From assembly GCF_005484945.1 (NCBI RefSeq), contig NZ_CP034035.1:310001-374000 (forward strand): 64,000 nt of DNA, read 5' to 3'. This DNA is from Brenneria rubrifaciens (GTDB lineage Bacteria; Pseudomonadota; Gammaproteobacteria; Enterobacterales; Enterobacteriaceae). The notes below the pieces were generated by a model. It was given only the letters and a program-made list of their open reading frames with translations, was not told the DNA's origin and did not search any database. Position numbers and translations under genes: made by a program. How positions within the stretch are numbered: position 1 is the first letter of the stretch; each line of letters begins with the position of its first letter. Shown here one piece after another: positions 49,716 through 58,933 of this stretch.

Positions 49716-49779
49716 GTTGTTGAATCGGTCAGCGTCAATGCCCATTAAATTATGTTGATGGGCCAACAGATTCAACAAC
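49716..49779. repeat. 64-bp stem-loop at the right edge of the insertion
   Basis: GTTGTTGAATC (49716-49726) pairs exactly with GATTCAACAAC (49769-49779). Inside, GCCCAT pairs with ATGGGC. It lies between the convergent MFS and nadR genes. It may end both transcripts, or be the trace of a short mobile element. The outer arm resembles ends of IS5/IS903-type elements, but this is weak. Confidence 0.5.
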
Positions 49780-49795
49780 GATTAAACAGTGCGGT

Positions 49796-51028
49796 CTACG
49801 TGCCATTCCCCAGCATTTGCTGCACCAGTTCCACACAACGCAGAAAACGCGAGTCATAGTCTGATTCTGTGACGTGCACATACTGGATATGGTTTTCCGC
49901 CAGCATGGTTTTCAGCAGGTTCTGGAATTCCTGACGCGCGGAAGAACTGCCCAGGCTGCGTAGCCCGTCGGCCACCCACGGCGTATTGTTTTCCAGCAGA
50001 ATGACCAGATCGAATCGGTATTCATCCACTAGCGCCTGAACAAACGGGTGTTCGCGCCCCTCGTACTTTTTGCAAAAGGCCTGCGTGGTCACGAAGTCGG
50101 TATCGATAAAAGCCACTTTGTTGGCGTACTTAACGGCAAAGTCGATGTATTGCGCCTGGCCCAGCGCGATTTTATCGTAGTCGGAATATTGCAACGCCAT
50201 TTCGTCCCCGCCTAAATGGGAGAATACGTAGTCACGGCCATATTCCCAGGCGCTGGTGGTGTTGAAAATGTTGGCCAGCTTGTTCACCAGCGTGGATTTC
50301 CCGCTGGATTCCCCGCCCAAAATCGCCACCGTACGCACAAAGAACGGTTTGACTTCCGTGGGAATATATTCCCAATAGCGGAAAGGATCGTGGCGGATTT
50401 GCGTTCCGCTGATGCTCATGAACGAGCGCTGCGGGTCGATGAGAACGGTTTCGATACCTAAGTGTTTACGGTATTGCGGCGTGTCCTGCTCTTCGCTGGT
50501 ATAGACGAAATTAGGCGCAATGTTTTTTTCCCGCATAAAATCATGAATGCCTTTGCTCCAAACGTCCCAGCCGTGCGGGTACGGCTCCATCCCTTGTTCA
50601 TTGAACGCATGGATACGGATATTTTTCTGATATTTAAAGGTTTGCAACAGCCAGCGCAGGCGATCGCTGACGGTTGGCTGTTGCGACATGGAACTGTTTT
50701 CAAACAGCAGGCGGTCACGCGGTTCGTCATAACCCAGAATGACATGCAGCTCATCCACCTGACTGCACGCGCGCTGAATCAGATAGATATGACCGGTATG
50801 CAACGGATAAAACTTGCCGAAGACGACGCCCACTTTTTTTTCATGGCGGGGAAATTCCAGACCGAGAAAGCGGTGCAGCGCTTCCAATTTTTGCGCGCTG
50901 GGGCTTTTGATCTTGGCGTTGAGCAACTGGCTGAGGTAGCCCTTAGTCATATTCGTCGCATCCGCGACCTGTTGTAAGGTCCATCCCTTTTGCCGGATGG
51001 CGGATTTTAAATACTCGAATGGTGACAT
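49796..51028 (-). CDS. nadR: NAD regulator / NMN adenylyltransferase / ribosylnicotinamide kinase NadR
   Basis: The 410-residue trifunctional protein has an N-terminal HTH (LQQVADATNMTKGYLSQLLN) that represses NAD synthesis genes. A nucleotidyltransferase domain follows (GKFYPLHTGHIYLIQ, near residue 70). The C-terminal kinase has a Walker A motif (GGESSGKST, near residue 238) and phosphorylates nicotinamide riboside. It follows serB and radA on the same strand, as in E. coli, with the 74-bp repeat unit between it and radA. Confidence 0.97.
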   Translation of the reverse strand: MSPFEYLKSAIRQKGWTLQQVADATNMTKGYLSQLLNAKIKSPSAQKLEALHRFLGLEFPRHEKKVGVVFGKFYPLHTGHIYLIQRACSQVDELHVILGYDEPRDRLLFENSSMSQQPTVSDRLRWLLQTFKYQKNIRIHAFNEQGMEPYPHGWDVWSKGIHDFMREKNIAPNFVYTSEEQDTPQYRKHLGIETVLIDPQRSFMSISGTQIRHDPFRYWEYIPTEVKPFFVRTVAILGGESSGKSTLVNKLANIFNTTSAWEYGRDYVFSHLGGDEMALQYSDYDKIALGQAQYIDFAVKYANKVAFIDTDFVTTQAFCKKYEGREHPFVQALVDEYRFDLVILLENNTPWVADGLRSLGSSSARQEFQNLLKTMLAENHIQYVHVTESDYDSRFLRCVELVQQMLGNGT

Positions 51029-51073
51029 AATCCGACACTCTTGTTTAGCGTACTAAACAAGATAACACAGCGC

Positions 51074-51179
51074 GACGTTGAAAATCGCTCCCGGCGATTT
51101 TTTATTCGCCCCATCCCTGGGGCTCACCCTACGGGCCGTCGCTGTACGACGTTGAAAATCGCTCCCGGCGATTTTTTAT
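51074..51179 (-). repeat. tandem intergenic repeat (period 74 bp) carrying terminator-like hairpins
   Basis: A 32-base sequence occurs twice without mismatch, at 51074-51105 and 51148-51179. It begins GACGTTGAAA and ends with a small hairpin (ATCGCTCCCGGCGAT) and a T-run. Between the copies lies a GC-rich hairpin ending ACGGGCCGTCGC. The same layout recurs near 61.0 kb. The right copy overlaps the radA stop codon. Confidence 0.8.
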
Positions 51180-52561
51180 AGATCGTTGAGAATATCTAGC
51201 GCGTCAGCCAGCTTTTTGACGCCGAAAACCTGCATATTGGCCGGTAGCTTTTTCGGCATATTGGCGTGGGGAACGATGGCCCGCTTGAAACCGTGTTTGG
51301 CGGCTTCAGCAATACGCTCCTGACCGCTTGGCACCGGACGGATTTCACCCGCCAGTCCGACCTCGCCGAACACCACCAGATCCTGCGGCAAAGGACGATC
51401 GCGCAGGCTGGACACCAGCGACAGCAGCAGCGCAAGATCGGCGCTGGTTTCCGTCACTTTGACGCCGCCCACCACGTTAACGAACACATCCTGATCCGAC
51501 ATCTGTAACCCGCCGTGGCGGTGCAGTACCGCCAGCAGGATCGCCAGACGATTCTGTTCCAGCCCCACCGCGACCCGGCGAGGGTTCGCCATCATTGACT
51601 GATCCACCAGCGCCTGAATTTCCACCAGCAGCGGACGGGTGCCTTCCCACACTACCATCACCGAACTGCCGGAAGTGATTTCGTCACCGCGGCTGAGGAA
51701 AATCGCCGAAGGGTTGCTGATTTCGCGCAGCCCCTGTTCGGTCATGGCGAAAACGCCCAGCTCATTGACTGCGCCGAAGCGGTTTTTATGGCTGCGCAGG
51801 GTGCGAAAACGTGAATCGGCGTCGCCATCCAGCAATACCGAGCAGTCGATACAGTGTTCCAGCACTTTCGGGCCCGCCAGCGAACCATCTTTGGTGACAT
51901 GGCCGACCATAATAATGGCGACGCCGCGGGTTTTGGCAAAGCGGGTCAGGTAGGCCGCGGTTTCACGTACCTGCGCGACGCTGCCGGGGGAGGATTGAAT
52001 TTCAGCCAGGTGCATAACCTGAATAGAGTCAATCACCATCAGCTTTGGTTGTTCCTGTTCGGCAATCAGGCAAATCTGTTCGATGCTGGTTTCAGACAGC
52101 ATGTTCAGGTTGTGGGCGGGCAACCCGAGACGATGAGCCCGCATCGCCACCTGCTGCAACGACTCTTCCCCGGTGACGTAGAGGGTTTTCATGTGCTCGG
52201 ATAGTTTGCACAGCGTTTGCAGCAGCAGGGTGCTTTTCCCGGCACCCGGATTACCGCCGATCAGGATCGCGCTGCCCGGCACCACGCCGCCGCCCAGCAC
52301 GCGGTCGAACTCCTGAAAACCGGTAGAAAAACGGGGCAGCGCCTCAAGGCTGATTTCAGAGAGTTTTTGCACCCGGCTGACGCCCGCACTTTCACCGGCA
52401 TAACCGGTCAGGCGATCGGCGCGTGAGGAGGAAGGGGACGCCGCCAGACGAACTTCGGTAATGGTATTCCAGGCATGACAGGCGCTGCATTGTCCCTGCC
52501 AGCGAGGATAATCTGCTCCACATTCATTACACACAAAGGCGCGTTTGACGGCTTTTGCCAC
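51176..52561 (-). CDS. radA: DNA repair ATPase RadA (Sms)
   Basis: RadA drives branch migration in recombinational repair. The 461-residue protein has an N-terminal C4 zinc finger (CNECGADYPRWQGQCSAC), a RecA-like ATPase with Walker A (GGNPGAGKST), the RadA-specific KNRFG motif and a C-terminal Lon-like domain (about residues 290-455). It lies 18 bases after serB. Its stop codon sits within the terminator-like repeat that follows. Confidence 0.97.
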   Translation of the reverse strand: MAKAVKRAFVCNECGADYPRWQGQCSACHAWNTITEVRLAASPSSSRADRLTGYAGESAGVSRVQKLSEISLEALPRFSTGFQEFDRVLGGGVVPGSAILIGGNPGAGKSTLLLQTLCKLSEHMKTLYVTGEESLQQVAMRAHRLGLPAHNLNMLSETSIEQICLIAEQEQPKLMVIDSIQVMHLAEIQSSPGSVAQVRETAAYLTRFAKTRGVAIIMVGHVTKDGSLAGPKVLEHCIDCSVLLDGDADSRFRTLRSHKNRFGAVNELGVFAMTEQGLREISNPSAIFLSRGDEITSGSSVMVVWEGTRPLLVEIQALVDQSMMANPRRVAVGLEQNRLAILLAVLHRHGGLQMSDQDVFVNVVGGVKVTETSADLALLLSLVSSLRDRPLPQDLVVFGEVGLAGEIRPVPSGQERIAEAAKHGFKRAIVPHANMPKKLPANMQVFGVKKLADALDILNDL

Positions 52562-52579
52562 GGATTACCTCAAGTCTGA

Positions 52580-53557
52580 TTAGCGTTTTTCATGTCTCAT
52601 GCTGCCGCTGAGGATACACAATACCCCGGTCAGGTCAGCATGACGGATCGTCACAGCGGACTGTTCGTTGACCTTTGGTTTGGCATGATAGGCGATGCCC
52701 AGACCAGAAGCTTTGATCATCAGCAGATCGTTGGCGCCATCACCGATGGCAACCGTCTGCTGTAAGGGAATATCCAGTTTTTCCGCCAGCGCACGCAACG
52801 TGGCGGCTTTGTATTTCGCATCGACAATCGGGCCGATGACTTCGCCAGTCAGTCTACCATCCCACATGCCCATTTCATTGGCGACGGCGGCAACCAGCCC
52901 TAGCTTTTCACGCAGATAATCGGCGAAATAGGTAAACCCGCCCGAGGCAATCGCCACATGCCAACCCGCCGCCTGAAGCTGGCTGACCATGTTGGTCAGA
53001 CCCGGCATCAGCGGCAGATTTTTACGCACTTTATGAAGAATGTTGGCATCGGCGCCTTTTAAGGTGCCCACACGCTGACGCAGACTGGCGGAGAAATCCA
53101 GTTCCCCGCGCATCGCCCGTTCGGTGACTTCGGCGACCAACTCTCCCGTTCCCGCTAGTTTGGCAATTTCATCGATACATTCAATCTGAATCGCGGTGGA
53201 ATCCATATCCATCACCAGCAGGCCGGGGGCGCGAAGGGTCGGGGCGTTACGTATCGGAGCGACATCCATCCCCAGCTCATGCGCCAGCTTTGATGCCCTG
53301 GGCGTGAGCGTACCCGCCAGCCGAACCACCTGATAATCGCCCACGGCCCAGGCGCTGACTATCACCATTGCCACGCCCAGTTCGCGCTGATAGCGGGAGA
53401 GCCGATTTTTGTCGAGTGTGCCGCTGTATAGCAGCCAGCCGGTGTCCCCGGCGCGATAATCGAGCGGCATCACTTCATCACCGCTCAGTGATAGCGGCAG
53501 TCCCGGCCAACAGTTAATCTCATTCGGGAGATCACAATAGGTCAGACTATTCGACAT
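52580..53557 (-). CDS. serB: phosphoserine phosphatase
   Basis: SerB performs the last step of serine synthesis, releasing phosphate from O-phosphoserine. The 325-residue HAD-family protein has the catalytic DMDST (LLVMDMDSTAIQ) near residue 118 and the metal-binding GDGANDLLM near residue 270. An N-terminal ACT-like domain precedes the catalytic part, as in E. coli. It is the first gene of serB-radA-nadR and is divergent from ytjB. Confidence 0.97.
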   Translation of the reverse strand: MSNSLTYCDLPNEINCWPGLPLSLSGDEVMPLDYRAGDTGWLLYSGTLDKNRLSRYQRELGVAMVIVSAWAVGDYQVVRLAGTLTPRASKLAHELGMDVAPIRNAPTLRAPGLLVMDMDSTAIQIECIDEIAKLAGTGELVAEVTERAMRGELDFSASLRQRVGTLKGADANILHKVRKNLPLMPGLTNMVSQLQAAGWHVAIASGGFTYFADYLREKLGLVAAVANEMGMWDGRLTGEVIGPIVDAKYKAATLRALAEKLDIPLQQTVAIGDGANDLLMIKASGLGIAYHAKPKVNEQSAVTIRHADLTGVLCILSGSMRHEKR

Positions 53558-53734
53558 GGGGCAAATCCTCTAGTGGCGGTTATTACGTGGCATAGAATGG
53601 GGGAGCTGTCCGGGGTATCTGCCACTGCCACAGGATCGCAACCACAAACATATCCACCGAAAACTGGGCAACAAGCTATCCTATCGTCGGCGCTTCTGGC
53701 AACATTAAAGTATCCAAATCGCGTAAGGATTATC

Positions 53735-54433
53735 ATGGTTCAGGCTCGGGTAAAATTCCGCCTTCATCGTACAGTCATTGTGCTCATTTGCCTGGCGCTG
53801 CTGGTGGCGCTAATGCAGGGCGCTTCCTATTTCAGTTTGAGCCACCAGGCGGCCCGTTCGGAACAGGTTGAGGAGTTGGCGCAAACCTTGACCAGACAGG
53901 TGGCTTACAGCGTTGCTCCGCTGATGGACGACACAGATGATAACAACCAGAAAATGAATGACATACTCCAGCAGCTCACGGAGTATAGCCGGATTCTGGA
54001 TGCCGGGATTTATAAGCAGGATGGTTCGCTGGTCGCCCGTGCGGGGGAGCAGGTTCAACTGCGGGATCGGCTGGCGCTGGACGGCAATCGGGTCGGCAGC
54101 TATTACAATCATCAACGGGTGCAGCCCATTGAGGGCAAAGACGGCCCGATAGGATTCCTGCGCATCACCCTTGATACGCATGTGCTGGCGACCGAGGCCA
54201 GACAGGTGGATAACACCACCAATATTCTGCGCTTGATGATATTGCTGTCGCTGGCGATCGGCATCATCCTGACTCGAACGTTGTTGCAGAACCATCGCAC
54301 CCACTGGCAGCAGTCGCCTTATTTACTCACGGCCGGAAAGCCGGTTAAAGAAGACGATGGCAGCGAAGAGAGCAGAAATGCATTTGCGGACGATACTGAC
54401 GCGCGCAAGGCGGACAAAAAGAAGAAAATCTAG
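53735..54433 (+). CDS. ytjB: YtjB (Smp) membrane protein
   Basis: The ATG at 53735 (MVQARVKFRLHRTVIVLICLA) has an AAGGA upstream; the longer frame starting at 53573 overlaps the serB promoter region. The 232-residue protein has two transmembrane helices (about residues 15-35 and 165-185) around a periplasmic region, and a charged C-terminal tail rich in Lys and Asp. In E. coli smp (ytjB) is likewise divergent from serB. Its function is not established; a role in division or envelope has been suggested. Confidence 0.92.
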   Translation: MVQARVKFRLHRTVIVLICLALLVALMQGASYFSLSHQAARSEQVEELAQTLTRQVAYSVAPLMDDTDDNNQKMNDILQQLTEYSRILDAGIYKQDGSLVARAGEQVQLRDRLALDGNRVGSYYNHQRVQPIEGKDGPIGFLRITLDTHVLATEARQVDNTTNILRLMILLSLAIGIILTRTLLQNHRTHWQQSPYLLTAGKPVKEDDGSEESRNAFADDTDARKADKKKKI

Positions 54434-54586
54434 CCCGTTCGATCTTTCAGCCGCCAATTGTGTATGAACGCTAAATCAGGGAAAATACCCGGCTTACGAT
54501 TTATTCCCGCTTTGCCTGACGCAGACATCGGTGTGTTTTTGACTCGATGCTGACGCCGGGTGGCTAACAGAAGAAACCTGAAAATC

Positions 54587-56176
54587 ATGTCTCCAAGTGA
54601 ATACGCCCGCGAAGTCTCGAAAAGAAGAACATTCGCCATCATCTCCCACCCTGACGCCGGTAAAACGACGATTACAGAAAAAGTATTGTTGTTCGGACAG
54701 GCAATCCAGACGGCCGGTACGGTTAAAGGGCGTGGTTCAAGTCAGCATGCGAAATCCGACTGGATGGAGATGGAGAAGCAGCGGGGTATCTCCATTACCA
54801 CCTCGGTCATGCAGTTTCCTTATCGGGAATGTCTGGTCAACCTGCTGGATACCCCAGGGCATGAAGACTTCTCCGAAGATACCTACCGTACGCTGACGGC
54901 GGTGGACTGTTGTTTGATGGTCATCGATGCGGCGAAAGGGGTCGAGGATCGGACGCGCAAACTGATGGAGGTGACGCGCCTGCGTGATACGCCGATCCTG
55001 ACGTTTATGAACAAGCTGGATCGTGATATCCGCGATCCGATGGAAGTGCTGGACGAAGTGGAAAACGAACTGAAGATTGCCTGCGCGCCCATCACCTGGC
55101 CGATTGGCTGCGGCAAGCTGTTCAAAGGGGTTTATCATCTTTATAAAGATGAAACCTACCTTTATCAAAGCGGTAAAGGGCACACGATTCAGGAAGTTCG
55201 TATCGTGAAAGGGCTGGATAACCCGGAGCTGGACATTGCCGTCGGCGAAGAGCTGGCGACGCAACTGCGCGAAGAACTGGAATTGGTGAAAGGCGCCTCG
55301 CACGAGTTTGAACGGGAACCGTTCCTGTCCGGCGAGCTGACGCCGGTATTCTTTGGTACGGCGCTGGGAAACTTCGGCGTTGATCATATGCTGGATGGGT
55401 TGGTTGCCTGGGCGCCCGCGCCGATGCCGCGTAGGACCGATAAGCGCGAAGTGGCGGCGGCCGAAGAGAAATTCACCGGTTTCGTCTTCAAGATTCAGGC
55501 CAATATGGACCCGAAACACCGTGACCGCGTGGCGTTTATGCGCGTGGTTTCCGGCAAATATGAGAAAGGGATGAAGCTGCGTCAGGTACGGACCGGCAAA
55601 GATGTGGTGATTTCCGATGCGCTGACCTTTATGGCGGGCGATCGTTCTCACGTCGAGGAAGCCTGGCCGGGCGATATCATTGGCTTGCACAACCACGGCA
55701 CGATCCAGATTGGGGATACCTTTACCCAGGGTGAAGAGATGAAATTCACCGGTATTCCTAACTTTGCGCCTGAACTGTTCCGCCGTATCCGGTTGCGCGA
55801 TCCGTTAAAACAGAAACAATTGCTGAAGGGGTTGGTACAGCTTTCTGAAGAAGGCGCGGTACAGGTCTTCCGCCCGCTGACCAACAACGATCTGATCGTT
55901 GGAGCCGTCGGTGTGTTGCAGTTTGATGTGGTTGTGGCGCGATTGAAGACCGAGTACAACGTGGAGGCCATCTACGAATCCGTTAACGTTTCCACTGCCC
56001 GCTGGGTTGAATGTCGTGATGTGAAGAAATTTGAAGAGTTCAAGCGCAAGAATGAACAGCATCTGGCGTTAGACGGTGGCGATAATCTGACCTATATAGC
56101 GCCGACGCTGGTCAACCTGAACCTGACGCGGGAACGTTATCCTGATATTGAGTTCCATAAAACGCGTGAGCATTAA
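54587..56176 (+). CDS. prfC: peptide chain release factor RF3
   Basis: RF3 is a translational GTPase that recycles RF1 and RF2 after termination. The ATG at 54587 gives 529 residues, the length of E. coli PrfC; a GTG nine codons earlier is not needed. GTPase motifs are visible as SHPDAGKTT (P-loop), DTPGHEDF (G3) and NKLDRD (G4). The remaining domains match RF3 through to the terminal KTREH. Confidence 0.97.
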   Translation: MSPSEYAREVSKRRTFAIISHPDAGKTTITEKVLLFGQAIQTAGTVKGRGSSQHAKSDWMEMEKQRGISITTSVMQFPYRECLVNLLDTPGHEDFSEDTYRTLTAVDCCLMVIDAAKGVEDRTRKLMEVTRLRDTPILTFMNKLDRDIRDPMEVLDEVENELKIACAPITWPIGCGKLFKGVYHLYKDETYLYQSGKGHTIQEVRIVKGLDNPELDIAVGEELATQLREELELVKGASHEFEREPFLSGELTPVFFGTALGNFGVDHMLDGLVAWAPAPMPRRTDKREVAAAEEKFTGFVFKIQANMDPKHRDRVAFMRVVSGKYEKGMKLRQVRTGKDVVISDALTFMAGDRSHVEEAWPGDIIGLHNHGTIQIGDTFTQGEEMKFTGIPNFAPELFRRIRLRDPLKQKQLLKGLVQLSEEGAVQVFRPLTNNDLIVGAVGVLQFDVVVARLKTEYNVEAIYESVNVSTARWVECRDVKKFEEFKRKNEQHLALDGGDNLTYIAPTLVNLNLTRERYPDIEFHKTREH

Positions 56177-56652
56177 TTGCCATCGCTCAAATAACCGCCT
56201 TGTTTTTTAATATTTTTTTGCCTTTCAAATAACGCGAACCGATAAAGTTTTACCGTCTATGGGTTCGCGTTTTCTATGCTATATCAATCCATTGTATTTA
56301 AAGCGCTCAGCAAGACATGCTTGTTTTCTACCACAGACAAATCTGAATTCCCGCCAGTTCCAATGCTTTTCATCCAATCGCCCTGTGAATTTACAGTCAG
56401 TGGTCTATAGTTAACAACGTGTTAAGTGCTTAGTTTGTTTAACTGTTAACGTGATTATGGATAGTGTGTTGTTTTGACTTGCTTGTTTTCAAAGAGATAA
56501 AGCTCTAATGATCGCGTCATTTTGTGTCGTTATCATACGCGGCTTTATGGCGCTGATTGCAGGCTTGGAACGCACGCGTTATTTCCCTGCGTTAATGTGG
56601 TCCGAGGGTTTTTTTTCGGGCATTGAAAGAGAAAACATAAAGGAAGAAATGG
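56177..56652. other. intergenic region between prfC and osmY
   Basis: About 475 bases. It contains the prfC terminator hairpin (56231-56275) and the presumed RpoS-dependent osmY promoter. A 74-codon frame overlaps the osmY start in another phase and is not a gene. Confidence 0.5.
56231..56275 (+). terminator. intrinsic terminator-like hairpin after prfC
   Basis: AACGCGAACC (56231-56240) pairs with GGTTCGCGTT (56262-56271) around a 21-base loop and is followed by TTCT. Confidence 0.65.
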
Positions 56653-57267
56653 ATGAAAAAGACCAAACTCACACAATCGCTGATCGCTGTCATTCTGGGT
56701 TCAATCCTGGCCGGTGGTACCGCCATTGCTGAAGATTCAGTGGGGCAGAAAATGCAACGTATTGCAGATACCACAGGTGAGAAAGTAGATAGCTCGGTAA
56801 ATAAAGCTTCAGGCTACGTGAGCGATAGCACAACCACAGCAAAAGTAAAAAGCGCCCTGCTGAAGGATAAAACCATTACCAGCGGCGACATTTCCGTCGA
56901 GACGTCCAACGGGGTGGTCACGTTAAGCGGTTTCATCGGTAGTCAGGAAATAGCGGCTCGTGCCGTGGAAATCGCCACCCAGGTTGAAGGCGTTACGTCC
57001 GTTAGTGACAAGCTACAGGTCAAAGACGGTGCATCACAGTCAGTCAGTGCTTATGCGGGTGATGCCATGACCACCAGTACCATCAAAGCCAAATTGCTGG
57101 CGGATGACATTGTTCCGTCCCGTAAGGTGAAAGTTGAAACACATGAAGGCATCGTGTTGTTGAGCGGTGAAGTCGATAATCAGGCTCAGTCGGCACGAGC
57201 TGAAAGTATTGCCAAAGCCGTTGATGGTGTAAAAAGCGTCAAGAATGATTTAACGATTAAAGGATAA
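56653..57267 (+). CDS. osmY: periplasmic osmotic-stress protein OsmY
   Basis: The 204-residue product has a signal peptide ([26 protein letters not shown]) and two BON domains (about residues 60-125 and 138-204), each with the GVVTLSG or GIVLLSG strand. OsmY is an RpoS-dependent, hyperosmotically induced periplasmic chaperone. In E. coli it also follows prfC and precedes ytjA. Ribosome-binding site AGGAAG. Confidence 0.97.
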   Translation: MKKTKLTQSLIAVILGSILAGGTAIAEDSVGQKMQRIADTTGEKVDSSVNKASGYVSDSTTTAKVKSALLKDKTITSGDISVETSNGVVTLSGFIGSQEIAARAVEIATQVEGVTSVSDKLQVKDGASQSVSAYAGDAMTTSTIKAKLLADDIVPSRKVKVETHEGIVLLSGEVDNQAQSARAESIAKAVDGVKSVKNDLTIKG

Positions 57268-57366
57268 CAGTTTATAAAGGTGGGTTGTTCGCGCTGTCGG
57301 ATAACCCTCTCTAACCTGCAAAACACAGCACCACCACGATTTTTAATTTTCGGGTAAGGAGAGTCT

Positions 57367-57528
57367 ATGTTTCGTTGGGGAATTATCTTTTTAGTTATCG
57401 CATTGATCGCTGCGGCGCTGGGTTTTGGTGGTTTGGCTGGCACTGCGGCAAGTGCGGCTAAGATCGTTTTCGTTGTCGGGATTATTATCTTCCTGGTGAG
57501 CTTGTTTCTTGGCCGCAAGCGGCCTTAG
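57367..57528 (+). CDS. ytjA: UPF0391 small membrane protein YtjA
   Basis: A 53-residue protein ([20 protein letters not shown]...) with two hydrophobic helices, matching E. coli YtjA. It lies downstream of osmY behind a GGAGAG ribosome-binding site. Family members are stress-associated small inner-membrane proteins of unknown function. Confidence 0.92.
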   Translation: MFRWGIIFLVIALIAAALGFGGLAGTAASAAKIVFVVGIIIFLVSLFLGRKRP

Positions 57529-57649
57529 ATTTAAACCCTCGTAACGTAATATCACTTAATGTGGCGGCCATGCCGCATGGCTGTCATATTTAGCTGAAAC
57601 ACTGTCGGCGGTATTTGCTGAATTTCGATCTTTTATCAGGGGGTAGATG

Positions 57650-57838
57650 ATGAATAGCGATATCGTTTTAGGCAAATGGAAACAATGGAAAGGAAACTTC
57701 TGGGCGCTGTGGGCTGAATGGTTTGACAGTGACTGCGCTTGGCTGGAAGGGAACAACGATTATTTATCCGGTGTGATGCAAGAAGGTTACGGAAAGGCCA
57801 ATAAACAAGTATCCTCCGAAGAGAAAGTATTACACTGA
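57650..57838 (+). CDS. CsbD/YjbJ-family small stress protein
   Basis: The 62-residue product starts at MNSDIVLGKWKQWKGNFWAL and has the family pattern of conserved Trp and Lys residues (GKWKQWKG...W...LEGN.D.L.G..QEGYGK). CsbD-like proteins are abundant, general-stress-induced and of unknown mechanism. An ATG one codon earlier is possible. A strong AGGGGG precedes. Its place in the osmY-ytjA stress cluster fits RpoS-type control. Confidence 0.85.
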   Translation: MNSDIVLGKWKQWKGNFWALWAEWFDSDCAWLEGNNDYLSGVMQEGYGKANKQVSSEEKVLH

Positions 57839-57852
57839 GGAAGTAAGGAAGC

Positions 57853-58671
57853 GTGTCGATATTACCCTCTGTCGGAAGCCCCGCGCTTGCGACTTCATCC
57901 TCTTTTATCGATACCCATTGTCATTTTGATTTTCCGCTGTTTTACGATAATGCTTTCGCAAGTCTTCAATTGGCGGCGGCGGCTGGTGTGGAACGTATCA
58001 TTATCCCTGCTGTGGCGGCACACTATTTTGAGCGTGTATTGACGCTGGTTCGTGCCCATTCTCCCCTTTATTGCGCCCTGGGGCTCCATCCGCTCTATAT
58101 TTCACAGCATGCCGACGCCGATCTGACACGGTTGGAGGCGAACCTGCGTCAGAAACCTGAAAAGCTGGTGGCGGTGGGCGAGGTCGGGTTGGATCTTTAT
58201 ATGCAAGCGCCGCACTTTGAGCGCCAATGCCGGATGCTTGAGACGCAGTTGAAACTGGCGAAACGGTACGATCTCCCGGTTATCCTCCATTCGCGCCGTA
58301 CCCACGATCAGCTGGCGCAGTTGTTGCGGCGCGTTGATGTGCCGCGTACCGGCGTCGTCCATGGGTTTGCCGGCAGTCTGGAACAGGCGCAGGCATTTAT
58401 CCGGCTGGGTTACTACATTGGCGTCGGCGGAACGATCACCTATTCCAGAGCCAATAAAACACGTCAGGCGATTGCGCGCCTTCCCCTCGATCGCCTGCTG
58501 CTGGAAACTGACGCGCCGGATATGCCGGTCAGCGGCTATCAGGGACAACCCAATCGCCCGGAACGGGTTATCAACGTATTCCAGTCACTTTGTCAGTTGC
58601 GACCGGAGCCTGCCGAGAAACTGGCGGCGGCGATATATCAAAACACCCTCCGACTTTTTGCCCTCGGCTGA
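57853..58671 (+). CDS. yjjV: TatD-family metal-dependent hydrolase (YjjV-like)
   Basis: The 272-residue TIM-barrel protein has the TatD signature FIDTHCHFDF near residue 20, the metal-binding GLHP, VGEVGLD and HSR segments and the final LLETDAPDMP motif. TatD proteins are nucleases or deoxynucleases; YjjV itself is poorly characterised. The start is GTG at 57853, giving about 13 residues before the domain. In E. coli yjjV lies in the same osmY-ytjA neighbourhood; yjjU is missing here. Confidence 0.9.
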   Translation: MSILPSVGSPALATSSSFIDTHCHFDFPLFYDNAFASLQLAAAAGVERIIIPAVAAHYFERVLTLVRAHSPLYCALGLHPLYISQHADADLTRLEANLRQKPEKLVAVGEVGLDLYMQAPHFERQCRMLETQLKLAKRYDLPVILHSRRTHDQLAQLLRRVDVPRTGVVHGFAGSLEQAQAFIRLGYYIGVGGTITYSRANKTRQAIARLPLDRLLLETDAPDMPVSGYQGQPNRPERVINVFQSLCQLRPEPAEKLAAAIYQNTLRLFALG

Positions 58672-58933
58672 AAACATGATCGCGTTTTTCCCCAGCGAAT
58701 CATGTGATTTAACTTGATTTTTCGTCCGTATCCTCGCGCGGGTGTCATTTTTTTTTCATATAATGGTAACAAAAGTGTGGTCCATGTCTCTATTTGCTAT
58801 TTTGACTTATTCGATGTTGTATCTATTTGTGACATAAGTTGGCTACTGTCCAACGGCGGTTTCTATCATCAGCCCGGTTATCACACTTTTGCAAAAAAAT
58901 GATTACTGACAGACGCACTATAGGGAATGACAC

